Assembly (NCBI RefSeq): GCF_900108025.1 | Contig: NZ_FNUS01000006.1 | Coordinates: 62,001-126,000, forward strand | DNA: 64,000 bases | Direction: 5' to 3' | Origin: Halpernia humi | GTDB taxonomy: Bacteria; Bacteroidota; Bacteroidia; Flavobacteriales; Weeksellaceae | In this document: piece after piece, positions 1-8,938 of the stretch | Numbering within the stretch: position 1 is the first letter of the stretch | Layout: each line of letters starts with the position of its first letter | The notes under the pieces: generated by a model | The model's database searches: none | What the model was told of the DNA's origin: nothing | What the model saw: the letters and a program-made list of their open reading frames with translations, nothing else | Made by a program: the position numbers and the translations under genes

Positions 1-1
1 C

Positions 2-1993
2 GATCACGGCGGAATAATGATTTTAAATGAAAGTTATAAAAAAGGCGATTTATTTTCAGAATATTTTGATATTGCTGAAGATGAGGTTTATGAAATTGGT
101 CTCACGCCAAACCGAACCGACGCTATGTCGCACTACGGCGTTGCTCGCGATTTAAACGCTTTTCTTTTAAATAATCAATTAAGATCTGAATTTAAAAAAA
201 TTGAAATAAAAGAGCCAGAAATTTCTGGCACCAATGATTTTGTTTTAGAAGTAGAAGACGCGGAATTAACGCCAAGATATTTGGGCGCAGTTATTGAAAA
301 TATTAAAATTTCAGAATCGCCAAATTGGTTAAAAGACCGGTTGAAAGCGATTGGTTTAAATCCCATTAATAATGTAGTAGATATCACCAATTATATTCTT
401 CACAGTTATGGCCAACCTTTGCACGCCTTTGATGCAGCAAAAATTTCTGGAAATAAAATTGTAGTAGGAAATTGCCCTGAAGGAACAAAGTTCAAAACTT
501 TAGATGGAGTAGAGCGCAGTTTAAATGGTAGCGAAATCATCATAAAAGACGGCAGCCAAAACCCGATGTGTATTGCAGGCGTGTTTGGCGGTGCAGATTC
601 TGGCGTTACTTCTGAAACCACAAAAATTGTTTTAGAAAGTGCTTATTTTAATCCTGTTGCAATTAGAAAAGCGGCGAAATTTCACGGCTTAAACACAGAT
701 GCTTCTTTCAGATTTGAACGCGGTGTTGATGTGAAATTGGCCAGAAAAATTTTACTTAAAGCCATTGAAATGATTTCTGAAATTGCTAATGGAAACTTAG
801 TAGGTGAGATTTTAGAGTCTTATCCTGAAGAAATTGAAAACAATTATGTGGTTTTTAGATATTCTAAATTAGACCAAATTTTAGGTGTGAAAATTCACCG
901 TGAGAAAGTAAAATCCATTTTAAAATATTTAGAAATTGAAATTTTAAATGAAATAAATGACGGTTTAGAATTGTCGGTTCCCAATTACAGAGCAGATGTT
1001 ACACGAGAAATAGACGTGATAGAAGAGATTCTTAGAATTTATGGTTACAATAAAATAGATTTGCCAGAAAAATTTTCTTTCTCGCCAGTTTCTTTAAATT
1101 TAGATGATCAAGATGCGCTAGAAAATTCTTGGGCAAGATCGCTTCAAAGCCAAGGTTTTAATGAAGTGATGAATAATTCTCTACGTTCTGTGAAAGATGA
1201 AACCGAAGCGGTGAAATTATTAAATCCGTTAAGTGGCGATTTGGCCTTTATGCGAAAATCTTTGTTGGAAGGACTTTTAGAAAATGCGGCTTACAATATC
1301 AACCGAAAAAATGCCGATTTAAAATTCTTTGAATTGGGTAAAATCTATCATAAAAGAAGCGAAAAATATGAAGAGCGGAAACAATTAGCGCTTTTAGTAA
1401 CGGGAAGAAACCATGCAGAAAACTGGATGTTGCCAAAATCTGCTACGAATTTTTATTATTTAAAATCTTACGTTACACTTTTATTAGAGAAACTTAAATT
1501 AAATTTTGAAGAATTGCCATTAGAAGAGTCTAGATTTTCTGAAGGTTTAGAATTAAAATCAAATGGTAGAACTCTCGCCAAATTAGGGAAAGTGTCGCCA
1601 GAATTTTTGAAAGATGCAGATGTGGAGCAAGATGCTTTCTACGCAGAAATTGAAGTAGAAAACTGTGAGAAACTGCGGGTAAAAAATAATTTTAAATTTA
1701 TAGATATTCCAAAGTTTAATAAAATTAGAAGAGATTTGGCTTTGCTTTTAGACAAGCAAATTTCTTACGCAGAACTTCATTCTTTAGCACAGAAAAATCC
1801 ATCAAAATTTTTAAAAAATATCAATCTTTTTGATGTTTACGAAGGACAAAATTTACCGGAAGGAAAAAAATCTTACGCCTTAAGTTTTGAACTTTTAAAT
1901 GAAGAAAAAACTTTAGAGGAAAAAGATATTTCTGAAGTGATGAATGCGTTGATAAAATCTTTTAAAAGTGAGTTTAATGCGGAATTGAGGTAA
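2..1993 (+). CDS. pheT: Phenylalanine--tRNA ligase beta subunit, 5' end outside the window
   Basis: This is the beta subunit of the alpha2-beta2 enzyme that charges tRNA-Phe in the cytoplasm. The window opens inside the gene in the frame beginning at base 2, and 663 residues are visible; the family usually has about 800, so the N-terminal tRNA-binding (EMAP/OB) domain lies upstream. The visible part begins near the conserved GLTPNRTDAMSHYGVARDL segment, followed by the B3/B4 editing-domain region, the B5 domain, the catalytic-like core and a C-terminal FDX-ACB (anticodon-binding) domain over roughly the last 95 residues, starting at FKFIDIPKFNKIRRDLALLL. The stop is TAA. The next gene starts 37 bases downstream on the same strand. 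Assignment is very secure; only the missing start is unknown. Confidence 0.97.
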   Translation, partial: DHGGIMILNESYKKGDLFSEYFDIAEDEVYEIGLTPNRTDAMSHYGVARDLNAFLLNNQLRSEFKKIEIKEPEISGTNDFVLEVEDAELTPRYLGAVIENIKISESPNWLKDRLKAIGLNPINNVVDITNYILHSYGQPLHAFDAAKISGNKIVVGNCPEGTKFKTLDGVERSLNGSEIIIKDGSQNPMCIAGVFGGADSGVTSETTKIVLESAYFNPVAIRKAAKFHGLNTDASFRFERGVDVKLARKILLKAIEMISEIANGNLVGEILESYPEEIENNYVVFRYSKLDQILGVKIHREKVKSILKYLEIEILNEINDGLELSVPNYRADVTREIDVIEEILRIYGYNKIDLPEKFSFSPVSLNLDDQDALENSWARSLQSQGFNEVMNNSLRSVKDETEAVKLLNPLSGDLAFMRKSLLEGLLENAAYNINRKNADLKFFELGKIYHKRSEKYEERKQLALLVTGRNHAENWMLPKSATNFYYLKSYVTLLLEKLKLNFEELPLEESRFSEGLELKSNGRTLAKLGKVSPEFLKDADVEQDAFYAEIEVENCEKLRVKNNFKFIDIPKFNKIRRDLALLLDKQISYAELHSLAQKNPSKFLKNINLFDVYEGQNLPEGKKSYALSFELLNEEKTLEEKDISEVMNALIKSFKSEFNAELR

Positions 1994-2030
1994 TAAATTA
2001 ATTGCTTAATTTTAACAAAAAAAGAAAATT

Positions 2031-2438
2031 ATGAAAAATATACTTTTAGCATTTTGCAGCCTAATTCTGCTTGCATCTTGTTCGTCCGTAAATGGTTTAA
2101 AATCTAAATCTGGCAAAAGCCAAATGTCCATCAATAATAGCAGTTGGCGCGTGGCAGGTGATATAAAGGGAACTGTGCCGACTTTGCTAATAAAAGATGG
2201 AAAAATTTCTGGAAACGCAGGTTGCAATAATTACTTTTCTAACGAAGTGAATTTAGACCCGACGGTTGGTAATTTCAGTGTGAAAAATATTGGTTCTACG
2301 AGAAAAATGTGTCCTAATATGGAAGTGGAAACCAACTTCCTTAAAATGCTCGATGAAACGACAAAATATGTCGTAAAAGACAATGTTTTGGAATTATATA
2401 AGGATAATTTGTTGCTGTTGAGATTTAATAAAATGTAG
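2031..2438 (+). CDS. META-domain lipoprotein (HslJ/DUF306-like)
   Basis: The product has 135 residues. It has a lipoprotein signal peptide with lipobox LASC (Cys17), so it is probably anchored in the outer or inner membrane facing the periplasm. The mature part (about residues 38-135) matches the META domain pattern: a W near the start, GxISGNAGCNNYF, a short strand region containing IGSTRKMC, and a C-terminal LELY-LLLRF strand pair. META/HslJ proteins are small beta-barrel-like proteins linked to heat shock and novobiocin resistance in Escherichia coli; the biochemical role is unknown. It follows pheT closely and could be co-transcribed. A hairpin terminator lies about 80 bases downstream. 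Confidence 0.85.
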   Translation: MKNILLAFCSLILLASCSSVNGLKSKSGKSQMSINNSSWRVAGDIKGTVPTLLIKDGKISGNAGCNNYFSNEVNLDPTVGNFSVKNIGSTRKMCPNMEVETNFLKMLDETTKYVVKDNVLELYKDNLLLLRFNKM

Positions 2439-2439
2439 G

Positions 2440-2492
2440 TTTAGAATTGAGATTTTAGAATTGAGATTTTAGAATTGAGATTTTAGACATGA
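2440..2492. repeat. 14-bp tandem repeat
   Basis: Three consecutive units of attgagattttaga followed by a diverged fourth unit lie directly after the stop of the META-domain gene. The 14-bp unit is twice the 7-bp period seen in other intergenic arrays of this window. It is not coding in any obvious frame. Confidence 0.8.
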
Positions 2493-2516
2493 GATAATAG
2501 ATTTTAAAATCATCAT

Positions 2517-2551
2517 AAAAAAAGTGCCGAAATTACTTTCTGCACTTTTTT
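2517..2551. terminator. Bidirectional hairpin terminator
   Basis: A 10-bp stem (aaaaaagtgc paired with gcactttttt, positions 2517-2526 and 2542-2551) with an A-rich left flank and T-rich right flank lies between the plus-strand META gene and the convergent CocE-type hydrolase gene. It can stop transcription from both sides. Confidence 0.75.
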
Positions 2552-2563
2552 GTTTCTAATTAT

Positions 2564-2600
2564 TTAACTGTCAACTATCAACTATGAACTGACAACTATT
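2564..2600. repeat. Heptamer array (aactatc-like)
   Basis: Successive 7-bp units read aactgtc, aactatc, aactatg, aactgac and aactatt. The last unit contains the stop codon (CTA on the plus strand) of the minus-strand hydrolase gene. Confidence 0.65.
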
Positions 2601-4458
2601 TAATCACGTCTGCTTCTAATTTACTATCACCGTAAATTTTAATAAACGCTTTTGTATAATCTGCTTTCGTCGCTAAATTTACATTAGGAATAAACTTCTG
2701 AGGGTTCACCGTATAAAGCGGAAACCAAGTGCTTTCAATCTGAACTTGTATTTTATGCCCTTTTTTGAATGTGTGCATCACATCTTGAAGTTTAAAATCG
2801 ACCGCCGTTTTTTGATTTGGAACTAAAGCCTCCGGTTTTTCAATAGAATTTCTAAATCTTGCGGGCATTATTTCACTTCGAACCATTTGATGGTAATTGG
2901 CCATAATCACGTTTGGTTTATCTGGATTTTCTGGCTCATTTTCCGGATAAATATCAATTAATTTTACGATGAAATCAGCATCTGTTGACGTAGATGAAAT
3001 ATTGAGTTTTGCCATTAATTCGCCTCCAAAAGTGATATCGTCTGTTAAAACATCTGTGGTGAAAGTCGCCACATCTGGTCGCATATCTGCAAATCTTTGG
3101 TCTTCACTCATATAATTTCTGGGCGTAAAACCATTAAAATCTTTCAAGTTTTCTGAACTTACAACTGGTTTGTTTGGATCGCTGTAATATTCTGTGGTAC
3201 TTTCTGAGGGGTTCATTTCCAGTTTATTATTCACAAAATAGAAATCTTCTTTTTTTGCATTTTCTGGCGGATATTTTGAAAATTCGCGCCATTTTTTTGC
3301 ACCTGTATCAAACATTACTGCTTCTGGAATTCCAGAATCTTCGTTGGTATTTCCTTTTAAATAATGCGCAAAAAATTTAGTTTCCAAATTTTTCTGATAG
3401 TAAGTCGCAATGCTATCGCCGAAATAAATATCATTATGATAGGCTTTTCCGGTTTCTCTTCCCCAAGCACCATGAGAAAAAGGGCCCATCACAATGGTGC
3501 TTTTCGCTTTTGGCGAAGTTTTTTGGATGGTTTTGTAAATATTTAAAGGGCCAGATAAATCTTCTGCATCAAACCAACCGCCAACGAGCAAAACAGCCTG
3601 ATTCACGTCTGTCAAATGTGGTAATAAATTTCTTTTTTGCCAGAAATCATCGTAGTTGGGATGATCCATAATCTGCTGCATAAAGAAATTATTTTTATAA
3701 TATTTATCTACACCGTCTTTTAAAGTTCCCAAGTCTTGGTAAAATTTCAGGCCGTCGTCAGAATATTTTTTTATCATACTATCTGCAAACCAGGCTTTAG
3801 GTGTCGGTTCTGTTTTTTGGATTCCAAATACCGGAAACGTGCGGAAATAGCCAAGCATAAATCTGCCATTGTGTAAAAAATCATCGTTCCAAAAATTAGA
3901 AATTGGCGCTTGTGGCGAAGAAGCAACCAAAGCCGGATGATGCGCTAATAAACCAACTGCGGTATAAAAACCTGGATAAGACGTTCCATATTGTCCCACT
4001 TTTCCGTTGTTGTTCGGAAGATTTTTCACCAACCAATCTACGGTGTCGTAAGTATCGGTGCTTTCATCTACATCTTTTTTGGTTTTATGTTCTACTTGCG
4101 GCGTCATATTCGTCCAAGTTCCTTCGCTCATATATCTGCCTCGAACGTCTTGATAGACGAAAATGTATTCATCTTTCATCAAATATTTATTCGGGCCAAT
4201 CGCAGATTTAAACTCATTTTCACCATAAGGCGCAACGCTGTAACAAGTTCTTTGCATTAAAATTGGATATTTTTTATCTTTAGAAATATCTTTTGGCGTG
4301 TAGATAGAGGTGAAGAGTTTTACGCCATCACGCATGGTGATATAGATTTCTTTTTTGGTATAATGCTCTTTTATATAATTATTGCTTGCTTTTTTTTGCT
4401 CTTGAGAAAAGCTAAAAACAAACACAAATAATAACAGAACAGAACTGAATTTTTTCAT
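2596..4458 (-). CDS. CocE/NonD family serine hydrolase (alpha-amino acid ester hydrolase-like)
   Basis: This 620-residue secreted protein of the S15/CocE family has an N-terminal signal peptide (hydrophobic residues 7-18). The alpha/beta-hydrolase nucleophile is Ser160 in GQYGTSYPGF, the acid is probably Asp297 or Asp300 in GGWFDAEDLSGP, and the base is His329 in MGPFSHGAW. After the catalytic and helical cap domains the last 200 residues form the jelly-roll X-Pro dipeptidyl-peptidase C-terminal domain (LMAKLNISSTSTDADFIVKL). Relatives hydrolyse alpha-amino acid esters, beta-lactam side chains (glutaryl-7-ACA acylase) or cocaine; the natural substrate cannot be read from sequence. The length is normal for the family. 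The gene stands alone, with about 236 bases to the next upstream minus-strand gene. Confidence 0.9.
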   Translation of the reverse strand: MKKFSSVLLLFVFVFSFSQEQKKASNNYIKEHYTKKEIYITMRDGVKLFTSIYTPKDISKDKKYPILMQRTCYSVAPYGENEFKSAIGPNKYLMKDEYIFVYQDVRGRYMSEGTWTNMTPQVEHKTKKDVDESTDTYDTVDWLVKNLPNNNGKVGQYGTSYPGFYTAVGLLAHHPALVASSPQAPISNFWNDDFLHNGRFMLGYFRTFPVFGIQKTEPTPKAWFADSMIKKYSDDGLKFYQDLGTLKDGVDKYYKNNFFMQQIMDHPNYDDFWQKRNLLPHLTDVNQAVLLVGGWFDAEDLSGPLNIYKTIQKTSPKAKSTIVMGPFSHGAWGRETGKAYHNDIYFGDSIATYYQKNLETKFFAHYLKGNTNEDSGIPEAVMFDTGAKKWREFSKYPPENAKKEDFYFVNNKLEMNPSESTTEYYSDPNKPVVSSENLKDFNGFTPRNYMSEDQRFADMRPDVATFTTDVLTDDITFGGELMAKLNISSTSTDADFIVKLIDIYPENEPENPDKPNVIMANYHQMVRSEIMPARFRNSIEKPEALVPNQKTAVDFKLQDVMHTFKKGHKIQVQIESTWFPLYTVNPQKFIPNVNLATKADYTKAFIKIYGDSKLEADVIK

Positions 4459-4639
4459 AGTTTATTAAATTTTCTACTAAATTATAATTTTTTTCTGGAG
4501 CGTGGCATTTTTCTTATTAATATCTTACTAAAGCACAGTAGTTTTTTCTAAAATTATTGTGAACAAAGTTTTAAAAAATTGAAGATTTTTGTTTTCAATA
4601 GATTCCTCTACTTTAAAGTGGTTTATATGAGGAAAACAA

Positions 4640-4665
4640 AAAAGAACCCATTTCTGAGTTCTTTT
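4640..4665 (-). terminator. Hairpin terminator after the small acidic gene
   Basis: An 8-bp stem (aaaagaac at 4640-4647, gttctttt at 4658-4665) with a 10-base loop lies about 30 bases beyond the stop of the minus-strand acidic protein gene. Transcripts from that gene would end in a U-rich tail. Confidence 0.6.
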
Positions 4666-4694
4666 AATATTATATTTTTAGTTTAAACCAAAAA

Positions 4695-4934
4695 TTAATC
4701 TTCGTCTTCTTCGTCGTATTTCGCCAATTCATCGTCACACCATTTAAAAGCGGCTTCTACCACTTTTGTGGCTTCGTCGGCCATTGTTTCCTCGTCATCG
4801 CCTTCCAAATCATCAAACCATTCTACTTCTTCTTCTTCAACGTTTAAAATAAATCTTGGATATTCTGTGTGCACTACAAATAAATCTTCCGGCATATCGG
4901 AGTTGTCTGCTAATAAAAACTTTGGTAATTTCAT
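4695..4934 (-). CDS. Small acidic conserved hypothetical protein
   Basis: The product has 79 residues, is strongly acidic (runs EEEEVEWFDDLEGDDEE and a DEEDED tail), and has no signal peptide or membrane segment. A perfect TAnnTTTG promoter element lies 25 bases upstream of the start and a hairpin terminator follows, which supports a real, independently expressed gene. The N-terminal part (PKFLLADNSDMPEDLFVVHT) looks like a compact alpha/beta fold, but no family with known function is recognised. It resembles short acidic proteins common in Flavobacteriia; a cytoplasmic interaction role is only a guess. Confidence 0.8.
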   Translation of the reverse strand: MKLPKFLLADNSDMPEDLFVVHTEYPRFILNVEEEEVEWFDDLEGDDEETMADEATKVVEAAFKWCDDELAKYDEEDED

Positions 4935-4958
4935 TTTTTTAAAATTTTAATTTCTGCT

Positions 4959-4966
4959 CAAAGGTA
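4959..4966 (-). promoter_or_regulatory. -7 element TACCTTTG for the acidic protein gene
   Basis: On the minus strand this reads TACCTTTG, an exact match to the Bacteroidota TAnnTTTG element, 25 bases before the ATG at 4934. It lies just before the stop of the upstream gene, so the acidic protein gene has its own promoter. Confidence 0.6.
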
Positions 4967-4974
4967 AGAAATTC

Positions 4975-6294
4975 TTATTGAAATGGATTCTTACTTATTT
5001 TTATTTTTGAACTCACTTTATACTCAGTGAGAGTGCTTTCTTCTAATGTGTCTTTCGGTTTAAAAGTAATTGAAACTTGTGGATTTACTGTGCTTATTAG
5101 TTCTGCAACTTGTACTTTTTTTTCGGTGTCTGAATCATTGATGAGGTAATATTTTAAAGGAACTTTGTCTAGTTTTTCATTTACCAAAAACCGAGTGATG
5201 TTTTTTCGATTTTCTAAATAGTTCCCACGAGAAAGCCACGTAAAAAGAAAGCCAGTCATTAAGCTTAAAATTGCTATCGAATAAGTATAAAGACCAAAAA
5301 TATTAAATAATTTCTTAAAGTAAACCAACCAAATACTTAAAATAAAAGGCGACAAAAGTCTATAATCTAGAGGGTTAACCGAATAAAAATACTGAATAAA
5401 ATATGAACAAATTATCGTAAATAAACCTGTAAATAGTAAAAATTTTTCGCTCGCAGAAACTTTATTCTTCAAGAAAAGATAGAGCATTATAAAAATATTT
5501 AATGCTCCAATTCCGTAAATTCCGTAATTAATAAAACCGCCACTAGGGCTTGCGATATGGATAAACGGGTTAAAACTGGTGCAAAGTCCTTGAAATAGTT
5601 CTACTAAAAGTTCCGAACTTGGTTTAAGGCCAATTTTTAAAAATTCTTTAATGTAATCTTGATTAAAATAATCAATAAAAAAATACTTATATAAAACAAT
5701 GTATAAAAGGCCTGGCAAAGCAGAAATCAGAAATATTTTGGCGTAATTTTTTTTATAATATAATATTCCAAATCCGAAAACTGATAGGATGAAAAACAGT
5801 GCACTGTAGCGAATATTGTACATCAAAATTAAAATCAAACTTAAATAGATAATCGCTTTTTTGCCGCTAAGTTCACCAATAATGATTTGGCGACCAATGT
5901 AGAGAAAAACAAATACAAAAGGCAAGATTAATGTTTCGCTCATGCTATAAGAAAATATAGAAACGTAGCTGAAAAGTGCCGCTGTTATAAGTGTTTCTTT
6001 AAAATAAAACTTCTTTTTCCAAGCAAAATAGATTATAAATAAAAAGGACAAAAGACCAATAATTTTACTCGCCCAAAATTCATCAGAGAGAAATGCGAAA
6101 AATTTTATAAAAAGTGGATATCCGAGTGGCGTTGTTGTATTATCAATCACCGGAAATACTTTTGCTGTGCGAAAGTAGCGGATAGAATCTGGATTTACCC
6201 TGCCTTTTTCGTTCAAGAGAACGCGTAAAATTATCATTACAAAAGTGGTAATTAATAAAAACCACCGGATTGTGCTTTCTTGTTTTCTTTTCAA
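4975..6294 (-). CDS. Polytopic membrane protein, GT-C glycosyltransferase-like
   Basis: This 439-residue integral membrane protein has about ten to twelve hydrophobic segments and a short hydrophilic C-terminal tail of about 70 residues. After the first membrane helix it has the motif NPDSIRYFRTA, placed where GT-C enzymes (ArnT/PMT/DUF2029 types) carry the acidic catalytic residue, and then TTPLGYPLFIKF, also typical of these proteins. GT-C enzymes transfer sugars from polyprenyl-phosphate donors on the outer face of the inner membrane. This assignment rests on topology and the first-loop motif only. The gene starts 13 bases after the 3-hydroxyacyl-CoA dehydrogenase gene and probably ends the same operon. 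Confidence 0.6.
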   Translation of the reverse strand: MKRKQESTIRWFLLITTFVMIILRVLLNEKGRVNPDSIRYFRTAKVFPVIDNTTTPLGYPLFIKFFAFLSDEFWASKIIGLLSFLFIIYFAWKKKFYFKETLITAALFSYVSIFSYSMSETLILPFVFVFLYIGRQIIIGELSGKKAIIYLSLILILMYNIRYSALFFILSVFGFGILYYKKNYAKIFLISALPGLLYIVLYKYFFIDYFNQDYIKEFLKIGLKPSSELLVELFQGLCTSFNPFIHIASPSGGFINYGIYGIGALNIFIMLYLFLKNKVSASEKFLLFTGLFTIICSYFIQYFYSVNPLDYRLLSPFILSIWLVYFKKLFNIFGLYTYSIAILSLMTGFLFTWLSRGNYLENRKNITRFLVNEKLDKVPLKYYLINDSDTEKKVQVAELISTVNPQVSITFKPKDTLEESTLTEYKVSSKIKISKNPFQ

Positions 6295-6307
6295 TGGTCT
6301 TTAGATT

Positions 6308-7198
6308 TTATTTAGCAAACATTTTTGCCACTTTTTCTGCTTTTCTACTTTCGGAATAATCATAAAATCCTTCGCCAGACTTCACACCTTTTTTGCCTGC
6401 CATCACCATATTTACCAACAACGGATTTGGCGCATATTTCGGATTTTTGAAACCATCATACATCACATTCATAATCGCCAAACAAACATCTAGCCCAATA
6501 AAATCTGCCAATTGAAGCGGTCCCATCGGATGCGCCATTCCCAATTTCATCACCGTATCTATTTCTTCTACGCCTGCAACGCCGTTGTAAAGGGTTTCTA
6601 TCGCTTCGTTAATCATCGGCATGAGAATTCTATTCGCCACAAATCCTGGATAATCGTTTACTTCAACCGGCACTTTTCCTAAAGTTTTAGACATTGCAAA
6701 AGTTTGATCAAACGTTTCTTTGGAAGTAGAGTAGCCTTTTATAATTTCCACCAATTTCATCACTGGGACAGGATTCATAAAGTGCATGCCAATTACTTTC
6801 TCTGGGCGCGAAGTGGCAGCCGCAATTTTTGTGATAGAAATGGAGGAAGTATTAGTCGCCAAAATGCAATTTTCTGGCGCAAAATCATCCATTTGTTTAA
6901 AGATTTTCAGTTTTAAATCAAGATTTTCTGTTGCCGCTTCCACTATTAAATCGGTGTTTTTAGAACAATTTTCTAAAGAAGTGAAACTAGAAATATTACC
7001 TAAAGTTTCTGCCTTTTGGTCTTCGGTTAAATTTCCTTTCGCAACTATTCTATCTAAATTTGCAGCTATTGTTTTCAGCCCTTTTTGTAAAGCTTCTTCA
7101 GATACATCTACCAATTCTACTTTGAAACCGTTTTGTGCAAAGGTATGTGCGATACCGTTTCCCATTGTTCCTGCGCCGATTACAACTATGTTTTTCAT
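6308..7198 (-). CDS. 3-hydroxybutyryl-CoA dehydrogenase
   Basis: This 296-residue NAD(P)-dependent dehydrogenase oxidises 3-hydroxyacyl-CoA to 3-oxoacyl-CoA (or the reverse) in fatty acid or butyrate-type metabolism. The N-terminal Rossmann fold has GAGTMGNGIAHTFAQNGF (residues 7-24) and an acidic residue at the end of strand 2 (VELVDVS). The catalytic His lies in GMHFMNPVPVMKLVE, and the C-terminal all-alpha domain shows VNDYPGFVANRILMPMINEA and GMAHPMGPLQLADFIGLD. The length matches single-function PaaH/Hbd enzymes. It lies between an M23 peptidase gene (9 bases upstream) and a membrane protein gene (13 bases downstream), an unusual operon for a housekeeping enzyme. Family assignment is very secure; chain-length preference is not known. 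Confidence 0.95.
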   Translation of the reverse strand: MKNIVVIGAGTMGNGIAHTFAQNGFKVELVDVSEEALQKGLKTIAANLDRIVAKGNLTEDQKAETLGNISSFTSLENCSKNTDLIVEAATENLDLKLKIFKQMDDFAPENCILATNTSSISITKIAAATSRPEKVIGMHFMNPVPVMKLVEIIKGYSTSKETFDQTFAMSKTLGKVPVEVNDYPGFVANRILMPMINEAIETLYNGVAGVEEIDTVMKLGMAHPMGPLQLADFIGLDVCLAIMNVMYDGFKNPKYAPNPLLVNMVMAGKKGVKSGEGFYDYSESRKAEKVAKMFAK

Positions 7199-7207
7199 AT
7201 AAATTAT

Positions 7208-8026
7208 TTATTTTGATTTAGTATATTTCTTCTTTTCTTCTAAATATTCTGCATTTGAAGTTGACGTTTTAAATTTGGTTTTAATATAAATTCGTTCGCC
7301 TTTCATCTTGTTCAAGAATACGGCAAAATGTAAGTGTGGCCCTGTTGACCAACCTGTGTTTCCGCTATAACCAATAAATTGCCCTTTGCTGATTTCATCT
7401 CCCAACTGAACTTCTGCACCATTTTGCTTTAAATGTAAATATTCTGCAAAAGTGCCATCTGGCTGCAAAATAAGAATTTTATTATTAAATTTTGCACATT
7501 CAATGGTTTCGCATCTTGTATTAAAACCTTCTTCAATTGCTACTACTTTTCCTTCACGCGCTGCAAATATTTTGTCGCCCACATCTAAACCAAAATCCAA
7601 TGCGGCCTGATTTTGATGCGAAATTTTCCCATTGTAACCTTGGTAAATGGCGTAAGTTTTGCCCGTTTCGAATGGTAAATCGTAGATGTAATTTTCATCA
7701 AATTTTGTCAGCGTTACATCTCCGAAATTATAAGTTGATCTGAAATTATACCTGGCGGCTTTTTTTAAATTAATAATCGACAGTTTAAATACTGGAAATC
7801 TTTTAGAATTTGCAGGAATCACGATTATTTTATCAGCAGGCAAAGTTGATTGCATATTTTCTAGCGTAAATTGAAAATACACGGACATTGGCACCAATTC
7901 AGCATTTTCAGCATATATTTGATATTCATTATTCACTTTTTCGGTGGTGAAAGAAATTTTACTGAAAGTTTGCGCCCAAGAAATAGATGAGATGAGCAAA
8001 AGCGAACAAAGAAGAAATTTTTTCAC
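7208..8026 (-). CDS. Secreted M23 family metallopeptidase (LytM-type)
   Basis: The product has 272 residues with a cleavable signal peptide (hydrophobic core LLCSLLLISSIS, cut near AQ at 19). The C-terminal half is a LytM/peptidase M23 domain with zinc ligands His137 and Asp144 (SHQNQAALDFG) and His233 in the HLH motif (GPHLHFAVF), plus His198 and His231 as likely catalytic residues. Such enzymes cut peptide cross-bridges in peptidoglycan or act as cell-separation factors. All metal ligands are present, so it should be active. The N-terminal 120 residues form a beta-rich domain without clear assignment. It starts 1 base after the beta-lactamase gene, so both are probably on one transcript. 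Confidence 0.9.
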   Translation of the reverse strand: MKKFLLCSLLLISSISWAQTFSKISFTTEKVNNEYQIYAENAELVPMSVYFQFTLENMQSTLPADKIIVIPANSKRFPVFKLSIINLKKAARYNFRSTYNFGDVTLTKFDENYIYDLPFETGKTYAIYQGYNGKISHQNQAALDFGLDVGDKIFAAREGKVVAIEEGFNTRCETIECAKFNNKILILQPDGTFAEYLHLKQNGAEVQLGDEISKGQFIGYSGNTGWSTGPHLHFAVFLNKMKGERIYIKTKFKTSTSNAEYLEEKKKYTKSK

Positions 8027-8027
8027 C

Positions 8028-8930
8028 TCAATTATCTTTTAAATTTTCATATACAAGTTTAGAAATATCGGCAATTATTTTACAATTTATTGCTTCGGTT
8101 TCTTTAGAATTACTTACAAAAACGCAGATGGCATAATGATTTCCGTTGGGTAAAGTTACAATTCCCATATCATTTTCGGCGCCTGTTAAACCCGCATCAT
8201 TTTTCCCAGAAGAACCGGTTTTGTGAGCAATAATTGCGGTTTTTGGTAAAAGTGCTTTCAATTTATTTTGGCCGGTAGTTGTTCCAATTAAAATTTTCAT
8301 TAGAAAATCTGTGGAAGATTTTGAAACTATTTTATCATTGTAAAACGCTTTTAATACATTCACAAGAGAATTTGTGGAACTGTAATTTTCATATTGCGCG
8401 TTCCAATCTTGGTGCATTTTTTCTTCATTATATTTAATTTGAAAATCTTTCACCGCTTTAGAGTTGGTAAAATCTTGCACGGTTTGTACGCCGCCAATTA
8501 ATTTTAATAAAATATCGCAACCGTTATTGTCACTTTGCGCAACGGTGTATTTTATAATTTCCGCTAAAGTTAATTCTATATTTCCATTTGGATATTTCTC
8601 GCGAATTGGGCTCCAAGTATTTTCTAAAAGATCAGATTTTTTAATAAAAATTTTTTGGTTTAAATTTAATTCTCCCGTATCCACCAAATTCAAAACCGCC
8701 AAAGCAATATGAAATTTAAAAACGCTTTGCATCGGCAAATGCTTGTCGCCGTTGATGTTTAATTCAAATGGCTTTTCAAAACCCAAAATCGAAACGCCAA
8801 TTGTTGCATTTTTATCTTTAATAACATTTTGAATTTCTGCTTTTAAATTGGCTTTATTTTTAATTTCTTGCTTTTTTTCTGTGCAGGAAATTGTGAAAAT
8901 AAGAAAGAAAAGTGGGAGTAAATTTTTCAT
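8028..8930 (-). CDS. Class A beta-lactamase, subclass A2-like lipoprotein
   Basis: This 300-residue serine beta-lactamase has a lipobox FTISC (Cys16), so it is predicted to be a membrane-anchored periplasmic enzyme. Catalytic motifs are complete: S-V-F-K at 69-72, S-D-N at 133-135, the omega-loop Glu in NEEKMHQDWNAQYENY (Glu169/170), and K-T-G at 237-239. The omega-loop pattern with H-Q-D and Q-Y-E-N is characteristic of the Bacteroidota subclass A2 enzymes (CGA-1, CIA-1, CME, CepA, PER relatives), many of which hydrolyse cephalosporins. Resistance is inferred, not shown. It is packed between GH5 and M23 genes with gaps of 8 and 1 bases, so it is co-transcribed with cell-wall or glycan hydrolases rather than with a dedicated regulator. 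Confidence 0.93.
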   Translation of the reverse strand: MKNLLPLFFLIFTISCTEKKQEIKNKANLKAEIQNVIKDKNATIGVSILGFEKPFELNINGDKHLPMQSVFKFHIALAVLNLVDTGELNLNQKIFIKKSDLLENTWSPIREKYPNGNIELTLAEIIKYTVAQSDNNGCDILLKLIGGVQTVQDFTNSKAVKDFQIKYNEEKMHQDWNAQYENYSSTNSLVNVLKAFYNDKIVSKSSTDFLMKILIGTTTGQNKLKALLPKTAIIAHKTGSSGKNDAGLTGAENDMGIVTLPNGNHYAICVFVSNSKETEAINCKIIADISKLVYENLKDN

Positions 8931-8938
8931 TTATTTTT

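Noticed and set aside
3174-4260. Open frames of 60 to 102 codons on the plus strand opposite the CocE-type hydrolase gene
   Set aside because: They are antisense shadows: the minus-strand protein has a signal peptide and full catalytic motifs across the same region, and the plus-strand translations resemble no protein.
6786-7202. 138-codon open frame on the plus strand opposite the hydroxyacyl-CoA dehydrogenase gene
   Set aside because: Its length results from the low stop frequency opposite a coding frame; the real gene is on the minus strand with a clear NAD-binding motif.
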